In this document: positions 32,886 to 41,075 of the stretch, in pieces | Numbering within the stretch: position 1 is the first letter of the stretch | Layout: every line of letters starts with the position of its first letter | Source of the DNA: Blastomonas ursincola | GTDB taxonomy: Bacteria; Pseudomonadota; Alphaproteobacteria; Sphingomonadales; Sphingomonadaceae | Length of the DNA stretch: 64,000 nucleotides | NCBI RefSeq assembly: GCF_013607875.1 | Contig: NZ_VDES01000001.1 | Location: 1,098,073-1,162,072, forward strand | Reading direction: 5' to 3' | Notes under the pieces: generated by a model | Told to the model about the DNA's origin: nothing | What the model saw: the letters and a program-made list of their open reading frames with translations, nothing else | Database searches by the model: none | Made by a program: the position numbers and the translations under genes

Positions 32886-34445
32886 TCAATGCACCCAAGC
32901 GAGCAGCGCCGCCGCGCCTGCGCCCGCGCCGATCACCAGCGCCGCAACGTGGCTCCAGAAGCCGCCGCCACCGCGCGCGCGGCGTTTGCGGTCCCAGATC
33001 AGCGGGATTTTCGGCACCGGCGGCGGTTCGGGGGCGCCACCCTTTTTCGGCACGCGCTCCTCGAGGCGGCGGATCAGGTCGGGCAGGCGTAGCAGGGTCG
33101 CGACATCGGTGTTGATCCGGTCGGCGAGCAGCGTCTCAGGCCCCAGCTCGCCACGGATCCAGTCGCGCACATACGGCGCTGCGACATCCCACATGTTGAT
33201 ATTGGGGTCGAGCTGGGTCGCGACGCCCTCGACCATTACCATCGTCTTCTGCAGCAGCAGCAGGTGCGGCTGGGTCTTCATGTCGAAATCGCGCGTGATC
33301 GCGAACAGCCCGTCGAGCATCTGCCCGACCGACAGCTCGCTTACCGGCTTGCCGCGCATCGGCTCGCCCACCGCGCGCAGTGCGGTCGCGAACTCATCGA
33401 CATTGTGATAGCTCGGCACGTACTGCGCCTCGAAATGGATCTCGGCGACGCGACGGTAATTGCCGGTGGTCAGGCCATAAAGGATCTCCGCCAGCCAGAA
33501 ACGCGCCTGGCGGTTGATGCGGCCCATAATGCCGAAATCGATCGCGACGATGGTGCCGTCGGGGGCGACGAACAGATTGCCCTGGTGCATGTCGGCATGG
33601 AAGAAGCCGCCCGCAATCGCCTGGCGCAGAAAGGCGAGCACCAGCCGCCGCGCCAGATCGGGCAGATCATGCCCGGCAGCGATCAAGGCCTCGCGGTTCG
33701 AGATCTTGATGCCGTCGATCCATTCGAGCGTCATCACCGTGCCGCAGGTGCGGTCCCAGTCGATCGCGGGAACGCGATAGCCCGGATGGCCGTCCATCGC
33801 GCTGGCAAGCTCGGACGCGCTCGCCGCCTCGCGCCGCAAGTCGAGCTCGCGCAATGTCCAGCGCTTGAAATTGGCGATGGTGAGCTGCGGGCGCAGCCGC
33901 GTCGCCTCGCCGCCCAGCGATTCCAGATGTGCGGCGGCCCATTCATAGGTGTCGATGTCGCGCGCGAAATTCTTGCGTACGCCGGGGCGCAGCACCTTGA
34001 TCGCGACATCGCGCCCGTCGGTCGTGCGCCCGCGATGCACCTGCGCGACCGAGGCCGCGCCGACCGGCATGGGTTCGACGAATTCGAAGAATTTTTCGAG
34101 CGGGCCGCCCAGCCCCTGTTCGATCTCGGCGCGGATATCCTCGAACGGCACCGGCGGCAGGCTGTCCTGCAACGTCAGCAGATTGTTCGCGGCTTCCTCG
34201 CCGACCAGATCGGGCCGGGTGGCGAGCGTCTGGCCGAGCTTGATCGCTGCCGGGCCGATCGCGCGGAAGGCCCCGGCATAGTCGGGAACGGCAGGCACGC
34301 TCGCGCCGAAGCGCGCGAGGCGGAACAGGCGGCGGACCTCGGGCGGGGTCTGCGGCGCGGCCTCCAGACCTTTCAGCGCCCCATGACGCGCAAGGATGCG
34401 ACCCCATTTCAGGAGCCGCAGGATATGCGTGCGCGGACGGGTCAT
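32886..34445 (-). CDS. ubiB: UbiB/AarF atypical kinase-like protein (ubiquinone biosynthesis)
   Basis: A 519-residue ABC1/UbiB protein needed for ubiquinone biosynthesis, probably as an ATPase on the lipid-binding complex. AAIKLGQTLATRPDL near residue 70 is the KxGQ motif; VGAASVAQVHRG is the A-rich loop; HADMHQGNLFVAPDGTIVAIDFG holds the catalytic and metal residues. Two C-terminal hydrophobic helices (FWSHVAALVIGAGAGAAALL) anchor it in the inner membrane. It is 43 bases after ubiE on the same strand, so the two are an operon. Confidence 0.95.
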   Translation of the reverse strand: MTRPRTHILRLLKWGRILARHGALKGLEAAPQTPPEVRRLFRLARFGASVPAVPDYAGAFRAIGPAAIKLGQTLATRPDLVGEEAANNLLTLQDSLPPVPFEDIRAEIEQGLGGPLEKFFEFVEPMPVGAASVAQVHRGRTTDGRDVAIKVLRPGVRKNFARDIDTYEWAAAHLESLGGEATRLRPQLTIANFKRWTLRELDLRREAASASELASAMDGHPGYRVPAIDWDRTCGTVMTLEWIDGIKISNREALIAAGHDLPDLARRLVLAFLRQAIAGGFFHADMHQGNLFVAPDGTIVAIDFGIMGRINRQARFWLAEILYGLTTGNYRRVAEIHFEAQYVPSYHNVDEFATALRAVGEPMRGKPVSELSVGQMLDGLFAITRDFDMKTQPHLLLLQKTMVMVEGVATQLDPNINMWDVAAPYVRDWIRGELGPETLLADRINTDVATLLRLPDLIRRLEERVPKKGGAPEPPPVPKIPLIWDRKRRARGGGGFWSHVAALVIGAGAGAAALLAWVH

Positions 34446-34488
34446 GGACGGATGCCGAACCCCCGCCGCTGCGCCGGCCCTGCCCCCA

Positions 34489-35220
34489 TCACGCCTTCCA
34501 GCCGCTATGGATGTTGACCGCGCCGCCCAGGATCGGCTCGACCCTGGTGGCGGTGAACCCGGCGTCCTTGATCATCTGTTCGAATACCGGCGGCTTGGGG
34601 AAGCGGCGGATCGATTCGGCGAGATAGCGATAGCTGTCGGCATCGCCCGCGATCATCTGGCCCAGGCGCGGCATCAGATGGTGCGAATAGGCATCGTAGA
34701 CCTCGCCGAAGACCGGCCATTCGGTCGTCGCGAATTCCATGCAGAAGAAGCGCCCGCCATAGCGGAGCACGCGGTGCGCCTCGGCCAGTGCCTTGTCGAT
34801 ATAGGTGACGTTGCGGATGCCGAAGACGATGGTGTAGGCGTGGAAGCTGCGATCGGGGAATTTCAGGGCTTCCGCATTCTGGCACGACCAGACCAGCCGG
34901 TCCTCGCCGCGCGCGACCGCGCGTTCGATGCCGACATCGAGCATGTCCTGGTTGATGTCCGCGACGGTGACGTTCGCGCCCGACTGGACCATGCGGAAGG
35001 CGATGTCGCCGGTGCCGCCGGCCATGTCGAGAATGTCCTCGCCCGCGCGCGGCTTCACGCGGCGGACGAAGCGGTCCTTCCACAGCCGATGCATGCCGCC
35101 CGACATGACATCGTTCATGATGTCATATTTGCCCGCGACGTTCGAAAAGATGCCGCCAACCCGGCCCTGCTTTTCCGCCGGGTCGATATCCTGATAGCCA
35201 AAGGGCACTGTCTCGGTCAT
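34489..35220 (-). CDS. ubiE: Ubiquinone/menaquinone C-methyltransferase
   Basis: SAM-dependent C-methyltransferase of 243 residues for ubiquinone synthesis. Motifs: VGGIFSNVAGKYDIMNDVMS and MHRLWKDRFV at the N-terminus, ILDMAGGTGDIAFRM as SAM motif I, and FGIRNVTYIDKALAEAHRVL plus GGRFFCMEFA later, all characteristic of UbiE. Two possible ATGs (35220 and 35229) give MTETV or MAAMTETV. It is first of the ubiE-ubiB operon and divergent from mutM. Confidence 0.95.
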   Translation of the reverse strand: MTETVPFGYQDIDPAEKQGRVGGIFSNVAGKYDIMNDVMSGGMHRLWKDRFVRRVKPRAGEDILDMAGGTGDIAFRMVQSGANVTVADINQDMLDVGIERAVARGEDRLVWSCQNAEALKFPDRSFHAYTIVFGIRNVTYIDKALAEAHRVLRYGGRFFCMEFATTEWPVFGEVYDAYSHHLMPRLGQMIAGDADSYRYLAESIRRFPKPPVFEQMIKDAGFTATRVEPILGGAVNIHSGWKA

Positions 35221-35275
35221 GGCCGCCATGTAAGCATCTTTGTGGCTGGCGCAAAGCCTGATAGCAGCGCTTTTT

Positions 35276-36088
35276 ATGCCAGAGCTTCCCGAAGTCGAAA
35301 CCACCGTGCGCGGGCTTGCCGCCGTGCTGCAGGACGTGCGCCTGACCAGCGTTGTCGCGCGCCGCGCGGACCTGCGCCGCGCGTTTCCGGTCGATCTGGG
35401 CCAGCGGATGACGGGAGCCAGGATCATCTCGCTCGGCCGCCGCGCCAAATACGGGCTGCTGGGCACCGACCGGGGCGATTCGATGGTGTTCCATCTCGGC
35501 ATGTCGGGGCGGTGGCGGATCGATCCCGAAGAGATCGGCACCCACGACCATCTGGTGCTCGAGACCGAATCGGGGCATCGGCTATCACTGTTCGATCCGC
35601 GCCGCTTCGGCTCGGTCGACCTGGTGACCACCGATGCGCTGGCGAGCTTCCCCTCCTTCGCCGCTATGGGTCCGGAACCGCTGGGCGACGAATTCACCCC
35701 CGCCTATTTGCGCGAGCGCCTGGCGGGCCGCGCCTCTCCGATCAAGGCGATGCTGCTCGACCAGCGAATCGTCGCGGGCCTGGGCAACATCTATGTCTGC
35801 GAGGCGCTCAACATGGCGCGAATCTCGCCGCTGCGCGCCGCCGGGCAGATCGGCCCCGCCAAGCTGAAACCGCTGGTCGCCGCGATCAAGGCGGTGCTGA
35901 CCGACGCGATTCTGGCGGGTGGATCGACGCTGCGCGATTATGCCCGGCCCGACGGACAGCTGGGCTATTTCGCCAAGCAATGGCGCGTTTACGGGCGCGA
36001 GGGCGAGACCTGCCCGTGCGGCGGCACGGTCGAGCGGGTGGTACAATCGGGCCGGTCGACCTTCTGGTGCCGTTCCTGCCAGAAATAG
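35276..36088 (+). CDS. mutM: Formamidopyrimidine-DNA glycosylase
   Basis: Base-excision repair enzyme (270 residues) removing 8-oxoguanine and formamidopyrimidines, with AP-lyase activity. MPELPEVETTVRG at the N-terminus provides catalytic Pro2 and Glu3 after Met removal; the MLLDQRIVAGLGNIYVCEAL helix and the C-terminal zinc finger (CPCGGTVERV... FWCRSCQK) are present. Because Pro2 is the nucleophile, ATG 35276 must be the start, even though the frame is open to 35240. Divergent from ubiE. Confidence 0.97.
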   Translation: MPELPEVETTVRGLAAVLQDVRLTSVVARRADLRRAFPVDLGQRMTGARIISLGRRAKYGLLGTDRGDSMVFHLGMSGRWRIDPEEIGTHDHLVLETESGHRLSLFDPRRFGSVDLVTTDALASFPSFAAMGPEPLGDEFTPAYLRERLAGRASPIKAMLLDQRIVAGLGNIYVCEALNMARISPLRAAGQIGPAKLKPLVAAIKAVLTDAILAGGSTLRDYARPDGQLGYFAKQWRVYGREGETCPCGGTVERVVQSGRSTFWCRSCQK

Positions 36089-36251
36089 CCGCGATCGCGC
36101 CACCGGGCGGCATTGAGACATTGACGTGGGCCATGAGAATCGCTAACGGCAGCGGCTTCAAAGCGCTGGCACCGCCACCGGGCGGCCAATCTGCTTTACC
36201 CCAAATCCGCCGATCAGCCGTGATCGCCAATTGAAAGACGTGTGAGAAACT

Positions 36252-36515
36252 ATGGCCAATACGCCGCAAGCCAAGAAGCGCATCCGCCGGAACGAGCGTC
36301 GTGCCGTCGTCAACGGCAACCGCATCGGTCGCATCCGCACCTTCGTCAAGAAGGTCGAATCGGCCCTCGACGCCGGTGACAAGGAAGCGGCCAAGGCGGC
36401 TCTCGCCAGCGCGCAGCCCGAGCTGGCCCGCGGCGTCGCCAAGGGCGTGCTGCACAAGAACACCGCCTCGCGCAAGTTCTCGCGCCTGACCAAGCGGCTC
36501 GCCGCTCTGGCCTGA
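36252..36515 (+). CDS. rpsT: 30S ribosomal protein S20
   Basis: The 87-residue basic ribosomal protein S20: [20 protein letters not shown] at the N-terminus and [18 protein letters not shown] at the C-terminus match the family. It binds 16S rRNA in the small subunit. A TTGACG at 36121 could be a -35 element. The gene ends in its own terminator and is followed by the dnaA leader, the order rpsT-dnaA also known from Caulobacter and relatives. Confidence 0.97.
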   Translation: MANTPQAKKRIRRNERRAVVNGNRIGRIRTFVKKVESALDAGDKEAAKAALASAQPELARGVAKGVLHKNTASRKFSRLTKRLAALA

Positions 36516-36573
36516 CGGCGAATCGGGTGGCGGCGCCAACGCCCCGCCCGTTTCCAGTCTTTTGGACACGATG

Positions 36574-36605
36574 ATCCGCCGCCCGTCAGGGCAGGCGGAT
36601 TTTTC
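36574..36605 (+). terminator. Rho-independent terminator of rpsT
   Basis: Outer arms ATCCGCC and GGCGGAT enclose an inner hairpin GCCC-GTCA-GGGC with one bulged A, then TTTTTC. It separates rpsT from dnaA transcription. Confidence 0.9.
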
Positions 36606-37383
36606 GTGCGTCCAGTGTTCTTGACAGTATTTGCAACATCGCGTCAGCTTTGTGACATAACGGTAATGGATCCGTCACACGCCCCGTCCGGCAACTGACG
36701 CATTTCCTGCGATTCGGCTCGGCAGGGGTAACATGCCTCCGGCTAAGTCATTGAATCTGAATTATAATCAATGTGAATCCAGCAATATCCTCGCGTTAAC
36801 CGAGTCAAGCGCCATTATTTCATTTTTTTTACCCGGCGGCTCTTGCTCGACTCGTTTTTCCACGGCTACATCAGGGTCGAGAGCCGAGCGATCAGCCAGG
36901 TTCTCCATTGCACAAACTGGTGGATACATTGATCGAAAGACCCATGTGTTTTTCGGTGAACACCTTTTGTGCCCCAGATTTGGGACGGTTTCCCGTGCTG
37001 ACCAAGGGGTTGGGCGGCACACAGGGAAGATCATTGCGCCAGGGATAGGCCCTGATGCGATGCGAGCGAGGGGGAGGTAGCAGGTTTTGCGTAACTGGGT
37101 CGGATTGCCACTGCACTGGATGGACCGGGATCATCCCGGATGTGACTCCGCACGCCTGCCCGGCTATGCCGCCCGGCATGCCGCCTGTGTCAGCTCGCGC
37201 TGGCCGGACCCTGGCCGAGGGCGCCTGAACTAGCATTCCGCAACGGCTGGGGTGCAACCGAAGTCAAGGGTTGCCCGCCGTTTTCCGTCCCATCCGGCAG
37301 AGCCATCAGGTTCCGCCGGACCCCTTGTCAGCGATGACCGGCGGTACCGGTGCTGACCAAGATACAAGAAGTGGCATTCAGGC
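36606..37383 (+). promoter_or_regulatory. Long dnaA leader with AT-rich core and GANTC cluster
   Basis: About 780 bases without a credible gene. GANTC sites occur at 36711, 36753, 36775, 36802 and 36849, five within 143 bases. The core at 36750-36835 is AT-rich, includes an 8-T run near 36833 and a CtrA half-site TTAAC at 36796 touching a GANTC site. Degenerate DnaA-box-like words occur (TTTTCCACG near 36857; GTGGATACA near 36923). CCGGGATCATCCCGG at 37125-37139 is a near-perfect palindrome. This looks like the dnaA control region; an origin role is possible but not shown. Confidence 0.6.
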
Positions 37384-38769
37384 ATGATCGAACTCAGCGA
37401 TTCGAGCGGCGCGGCAGACTGGGCGGCCGACTGGAACGAGATCAGCGAAGGTCTGCGCAAGGATCTGGGTGCACAGATCCACACCCAGTGGATCCGCCCC
37501 ATCCGTCCCGGCAGCTTCGAGCCCGCCTCCGGCCAGCTGCACCTGCACCTGCCTTCCGAATTTTCCGCCAACTGGGTGCGGGAGCGCTTTGCCGACCGAC
37601 TGGCGTTGGCGTGGAAGATCGTGCGTCCCGAAGTGCGCAGCGTTGCCATTGCCGCCGCGCCGCGCGAAGCCGAGATCGCACGTCCGCGCATGCCCGCCCC
37701 GGTGGCGCCGATCCCGGCCGCGCCGCGCGCTGCCGAAAGCGGCAACCGCATCGCGCTTGATCCCTCGCAGCTCTTCTCGGGCTTCATCACCGGTCAGTCG
37801 AACGTGCTCGCGTTCAACGCCGCGCAGCGCATGGCCGCAGCGGAAAAGCCGCTGTTCAGCCCGCTCTATCTCAAGGCCGCCACCGGCCAGGGCAAGACGC
37901 ACCTGCTCCATGCTATCGGCAATGCCTATGCCGAGGCCAATCCCCAGGCGCGCATCTGCTACTGCCCGGCGGAAAAGTTCATGAACGATTTCGTCAGCGC
38001 CATCCAGCGCGGCGATTCGATGGCGTTCAAGGCACGGCTGCGCAGCTTCGACATGCTGCTGGTCGACGACATCCAGTTCATCATCGGCAAGAATTCGACC
38101 CAGGAGGAATTCCTCCACACGATCGACGCGATCCTGGGCGCGGGCAAGCGCCTGGTCGTCACCTCGGACCGCGCGCCCCAGGCGCTCGACGGTGTCGACC
38201 AGCGGCTGCTCTCGCGGCTCGCCATGGGCCTGGTCGCCGACATCCAGCCTGCCGATATCGAACTGCGCCGCGCAATCCTGCGCGCCCGGGTCGAACAGAT
38301 GCGGATGGGCGAGATTCCCGAAGAGGTCACCGAATTTCTCGCACGCACGATCAGCCGCAATGTCCGCGAGCTGGTCGGCGGGCTCAACAAGCTGATGGCC
38401 TATGCCCAGATCACCGGGCAGAAGGTGACGCTGGCGCTGGCCGAGGAGCAGCTGTCCGATCTGCTCAGCGCCAATCGCCGCCGGATCACCATCGACGAGA
38501 TCCAGCGCGCCGTCTGCCAGTTCTACAAGGTCGATCGCGCCGAAATGTCGTCCAAGCGCCGCGCGCGCGCCGTGGTGCGCCCGCGCCAGGTCGCGATGTA
38601 TCTCGCCAAGGTGCTGACCCCGCGCTCCTATCCCGAGATCGGCCGCAAGTTCGGCGGACGCGATCATTCGACGGTGATCCACGCTGTCCGCCTGATCGAG
38701 GACCTGCGCACCCGCGATGCCGATATGGATGGCGACGTGCGCGCGCTGCTGCAGCAGCTGGAAAGCTGA
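37384..38769 (+). CDS. dnaA: Chromosomal replication initiator DnaA
   Basis: AAA+ initiator protein of 461 residues that binds DnaA boxes and melts the origin. Domain I begins at the N-terminus (WNEISEGLRKDLGAQIHTQW), a Pro/Ala-rich linker covers about 90-120, domain III has Walker A TGQGKTHLLHAIGNA and Walker B LLVDDIQFI, and domain IV carries the DNA-binding signature GGRDHSTVIHAVRLIE. Walker A reads ATGQGKT rather than the common GVGLGKT, still a valid P-loop. The ATG lacks a strong ribosome binding site, which would suit tight control. Confidence 0.97.
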   Translation: MIELSDSSGAADWAADWNEISEGLRKDLGAQIHTQWIRPIRPGSFEPASGQLHLHLPSEFSANWVRERFADRLALAWKIVRPEVRSVAIAAAPREAEIARPRMPAPVAPIPAAPRAAESGNRIALDPSQLFSGFITGQSNVLAFNAAQRMAAAEKPLFSPLYLKAATGQGKTHLLHAIGNAYAEANPQARICYCPAEKFMNDFVSAIQRGDSMAFKARLRSFDMLLVDDIQFIIGKNSTQEEFLHTIDAILGAGKRLVVTSDRAPQALDGVDQRLLSRLAMGLVADIQPADIELRRAILRARVEQMRMGEIPEEVTEFLARTISRNVRELVGGLNKLMAYAQITGQKVTLALAEEQLSDLLSANRRRITIDEIQRAVCQFYKVDRAEMSSKRRARAVVRPRQVAMYLAKVLTPRSYPEIGRKFGGRDHSTVIHAVRLIEDLRTRDADMDGDVRALLQQLES

Positions 38770-38790
38770 AGCGGCACTAGCCCAACAATT

Positions 38791-38868
38791 TCGTCATTCC
38801 CGCGAAGGCGGAAATCCCGCTATAGCGCCGACCCGAGCGGGATTCCCGCTTTCGCGGGAATGACGATG
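38791..38868. repeat. Family C large imperfect palindrome
   Basis: CGTCATTCCCGCGAAGGCGG near 38792 and its inverted copy CGCTTTCGCGGGAATGACGA near 38847 enclose GGAAATCCCGC and GCGGGATTCCC. The full hairpin spans about 75 bases just after dnaA and may serve as its terminator. A related copy is at 5770-5850. Confidence 0.75.
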
Positions 38869-38909
38869 GTGTTTTCGGCATTCGCGCGGTCATTGAGGAC
38901 GTTCGCCGC

Positions 38910-39680
38910 ATGCCCCTTTCCCCCACCCAGCTCGAACGCCATGCCCGGCACATCGTGCTGCCCGAGATCGGCGGCGTCGGCGTCGCGAAGCTCGCTGCCG
39001 CGCATGTCGTGCTCGTCGGCATGGGCGGGATCGGCTGTCCGGCGCTGCAATATCTCGCCGCCGCCGGTATCGGTCTGCTGACGCTGATCGATGGCGATGC
39101 GGTGGATCTGTCCAATCTCCAGCGCCAGACGCTGTTCACGCCTGCAGATGTCGGGCAATCCAAGGCCGAGGTCGCGGCCGCCTGGGTGCGCCGCTTCGAC
39201 TCCGAATTGCAGGTCACGGGCCTGGCCCAACGGCTGACGCCGGACAATGCCGCAACCCTGCTCGCCGGGGCCGATGTCGTGCTCGACGGCACCGACAATT
39301 TCGCGACGCGCCTGCTGGTGTCCGACACGCTGACCGCGCTGCACATCCCGCTGGTCAGCGCGGCGATCGGGCGGTTCCAGGGGCAGATCGGCACGTTTCG
39401 CGGCTGGTTGCCGGATGCGCCCTGCTATCGCTGCTTCGTCGGCGATGCCTTCGATGCCGAGGATTGCGACACCTGCGCCGAACAAGGCGTGCTGGGCGCG
39501 ATGGTCGGGCTGGTCGGATCGCTCGCCGCGATGGAGGTCGTGCGCGCGATCACCGGCTTTGGCGACGATCCGCGCGGCAAGCTGCACCTGATCGACGGCC
39601 TCAGCCCGCTCTGGCGCACGCTCAGGATCGCCAAGGACCCCGAGTGCAAGGCTTGCGGGGGCGCGGGCTCGGCGGCATAG
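38910..39680 (+). CDS. HesA/MoeB/ThiF family E1-like adenylyltransferase
   Basis: A 256-residue E1-like enzyme that adenylates the C-terminal Gly-Gly of a sulfur-carrier protein such as MoaD or ThiS. The Rossmann motif VGMGGIGCPALQYLAAAGIG is at about residues 34-53, LVDGDAVDLSNLQRQTLF-type segment follows, with DGTDNFATR. Zinc cysteine pairs are PCYRC and ECKAC; DCDTCAEQGVLG holds further cysteines near the transfer site. Without neighbours such as moaD or thiS the choice between MoeB and ThiF is open. Confidence 0.9.
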   Translation: MPLSPTQLERHARHIVLPEIGGVGVAKLAAAHVVLVGMGGIGCPALQYLAAAGIGLLTLIDGDAVDLSNLQRQTLFTPADVGQSKAEVAAAWVRRFDSELQVTGLAQRLTPDNAATLLAGADVVLDGTDNFATRLLVSDTLTALHIPLVSAAIGRFQGQIGTFRGWLPDAPCYRCFVGDAFDAEDCDTCAEQGVLGAMVGLVGSLAAMEVVRAITGFGDDPRGKLHLIDGLSPLWRTLRIAKDPECKACGGAGSAA

Positions 39681-39706
39681 TCGGCTCCTCATCTGGGAGG
39701 ATGCCG

Positions 39707-40114
39707 ATGACCCTGCCCGTTACCGCGCTGACCGCTGCAATCTGCGCGATCATGCTGCTCGCCACCGCCATCGCCACCGTCCGCGCGCGCTTCCGCACCC
39801 AGGCCTCGTTCGGCGATGCGGGCGATGCCGGGCTGATCAGCTCGAGCCGCGCGCACGGCAATCTCGCCGAGCACGCGCCGCTGTTCGTGATCCTGATCGG
39901 GCTGCTGGAGCAATCGAACGCCAGCCACTGGCCGCTCACGGGGCTTGCGGTGCTGTTCCTGGCGGCACGCGCCGCGCACATCATCGGCCTGCACCAGCCG
40001 CATGGCCCCGGCAAGCCGCCGCAGCTGCGCGCGCTGGGCGTCATCGGCACCTGGATCGCCTATGCCATCGCCATCGCCTGGACGCTGTTCCTGGTGGTGA
40101 CGGTGAACGGCTAG
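39707..40114 (+). CDS. MAPEG-family membrane protein
   Basis: A 135-residue four-helix inner-membrane protein of the MAPEG group (membrane-associated glutathione/eicosanoid metabolism). SSSRAHGNLAEHAPLFVILIG is the family hallmark, with the conserved Arg, Asn and Glu; RAAHIIGLHQP follows. Enzymatic function in bacteria is mostly untested; a glutathione transferase or peroxidase activity is plausible. ATG 39707 is preferred to 39701 because GGGAGG lies 6 bases upstream. Confidence 0.85.
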   Translation: MTLPVTALTAAICAIMLLATAIATVRARFRTQASFGDAGDAGLISSSRAHGNLAEHAPLFVILIGLLEQSNASHWPLTGLAVLFLAARAAHIIGLHQPHGPGKPPQLRALGVIGTWIAYAIAIAWTLFLVVTVNG

Positions 40115-40115
40115 G

Positions 40116-40312
40116 CCTCTCCCCTCCCCTTGGGGAAGGGCAAAGCGTGCGCGTTACCCGCCTCTCCCTCGATGGGAGAGGCAGCGAGACTTGGCGACGA
40201 AGGAGCCTAGTCGCAGCGGTGAGGGTGAGCGTGCCGGTTGGCGCGCAGGCATGAGCCCGCACCATCACCCCCTCCCAAACCCTCCCCCATCCAGGGGGAG
40301 GGCTATTACTGC
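40116..40312. repeat. Cluster of dispersed palindromes including family D
   Basis: CTCCCCTTGGGGAAGGG, CTCTCCCTCGATGGGAGAGG and CCTCCCCCATCCAGGGGGAGG are three palindromes in about 190 bases between two convergent genes. The segment at 40160-40232 (AGCGAGACTTGGCGACG, GCCTAGTCGCAGCGG) is the same family as the reverse strand of 32814-32876, a repeat of about 65 bases here called family D. Confidence 0.75.
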
Positions 40313-40318
40313 GCCTGA

Positions 40319-41023
40319 TTACTGCCCCAGCATCTCGCCGACCCATTCGGGCACCAGCTTCGTCGCCGGGCCGTGGCGCGATTCGTGGAAGAAATAGCTG
40401 CCCTGGCTCGGCTCCAGATTGAGCTCGAGCGTCATCGCGCCGCGCGCCCGCGCCTCGCGCACGAGGCCCGCAGCAGGATAGACCGCGCCCGAGGTACCGA
40501 TCGAGACGAACAGGTCGCACGCGCCGACGGCTTCGTAGATCCGTTCCATCTCGTACGGCATCTCGCCGAACCAGACGATATCGGGCCGCAGCTGCCCCGC
40601 CACGCCGCATTCGGGACAGGCGGGCCGGTCGATCAGCGGCCCCAGCCATTCGGGCCGCGCGTCGCAGGCGAGGCACCAGGCAGTGAGATGCGTCCCGTGC
40701 ATGTGCAGCAGCCGGCTCGCGCCGGCGCGTTCGTGCAGGTCGTCGACATTCTGCGTGATGATCAACAGCTCGCCCGGCCATTCGCGGTCGAGCCGGGCCA
40801 GCGCCTCGTGCGCGGCATTGGGCTGCTTGGTCTGGATCGCGGCGCGGCGCATGTCGTAGAAGCGCAGCACGAGATCGGGATCGCGCGCGAACGCCTCGGG
40901 CGTGGCGACATCCTCCACCCGGTGCTGCTCCCACAGACCGCCCTCGGCGCGGAAGGTATCGATGCCGCTTTCCGCGCTCACGCCGGCGCCGGTGAGGATG
41001 ACGATGCTGGGAATCTTTGCCAT
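40319..41023 (-). CDS. cobB: NAD-dependent protein deacylase (sirtuin, class III CobB-like)
   Basis: A 234-residue sirtuin that removes acyl groups from lysines, using NAD+. NAD-binding LTGAGVSAESGIDTFR is at 10-25; TQNVDDLHERAG and the zinc cysteine pairs CLACDARPEW and CPECG are present. Tyr56 and Arg59 (FYDMRR) match the YxxR motif that in CobB and SIRT5 binds succinyl or malonyl lysine, so desuccinylation is likely besides deacetylation. The open frame extends far upstream but only ATG 41023 gives the family N-terminus. Confidence 0.93.
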   Translation of the reverse strand: MAKIPSIVILTGAGVSAESGIDTFRAEGGLWEQHRVEDVATPEAFARDPDLVLRFYDMRRAAIQTKQPNAAHEALARLDREWPGELLIITQNVDDLHERAGASRLLHMHGTHLTAWCLACDARPEWLGPLIDRPACPECGVAGQLRPDIVWFGEMPYEMERIYEAVGACDLFVSIGTSGAVYPAAGLVREARARGAMTLELNLEPSQGSYFFHESRHGPATKLVPEWVGEMLGQ

Positions 41024-41075
41024 GAGCCAGGCAATAGGGCATTGGCCAGGCGAATTACAGTCTGAGGAAAGACGG

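Noticed and set aside
36651-36679. TGTGAC ... GTCACA as a CRP-type site
   Set aside because: The half-sites are 17 bases apart, not 6, so a standard CRP/FNR dyad does not fit.
36733-37080. Small open frames (115 and 88 codons) in the dnaA leader
   Set aside because: No ribosome site, no recognisable family, AT-rich control-like sequence with GANTC sites.
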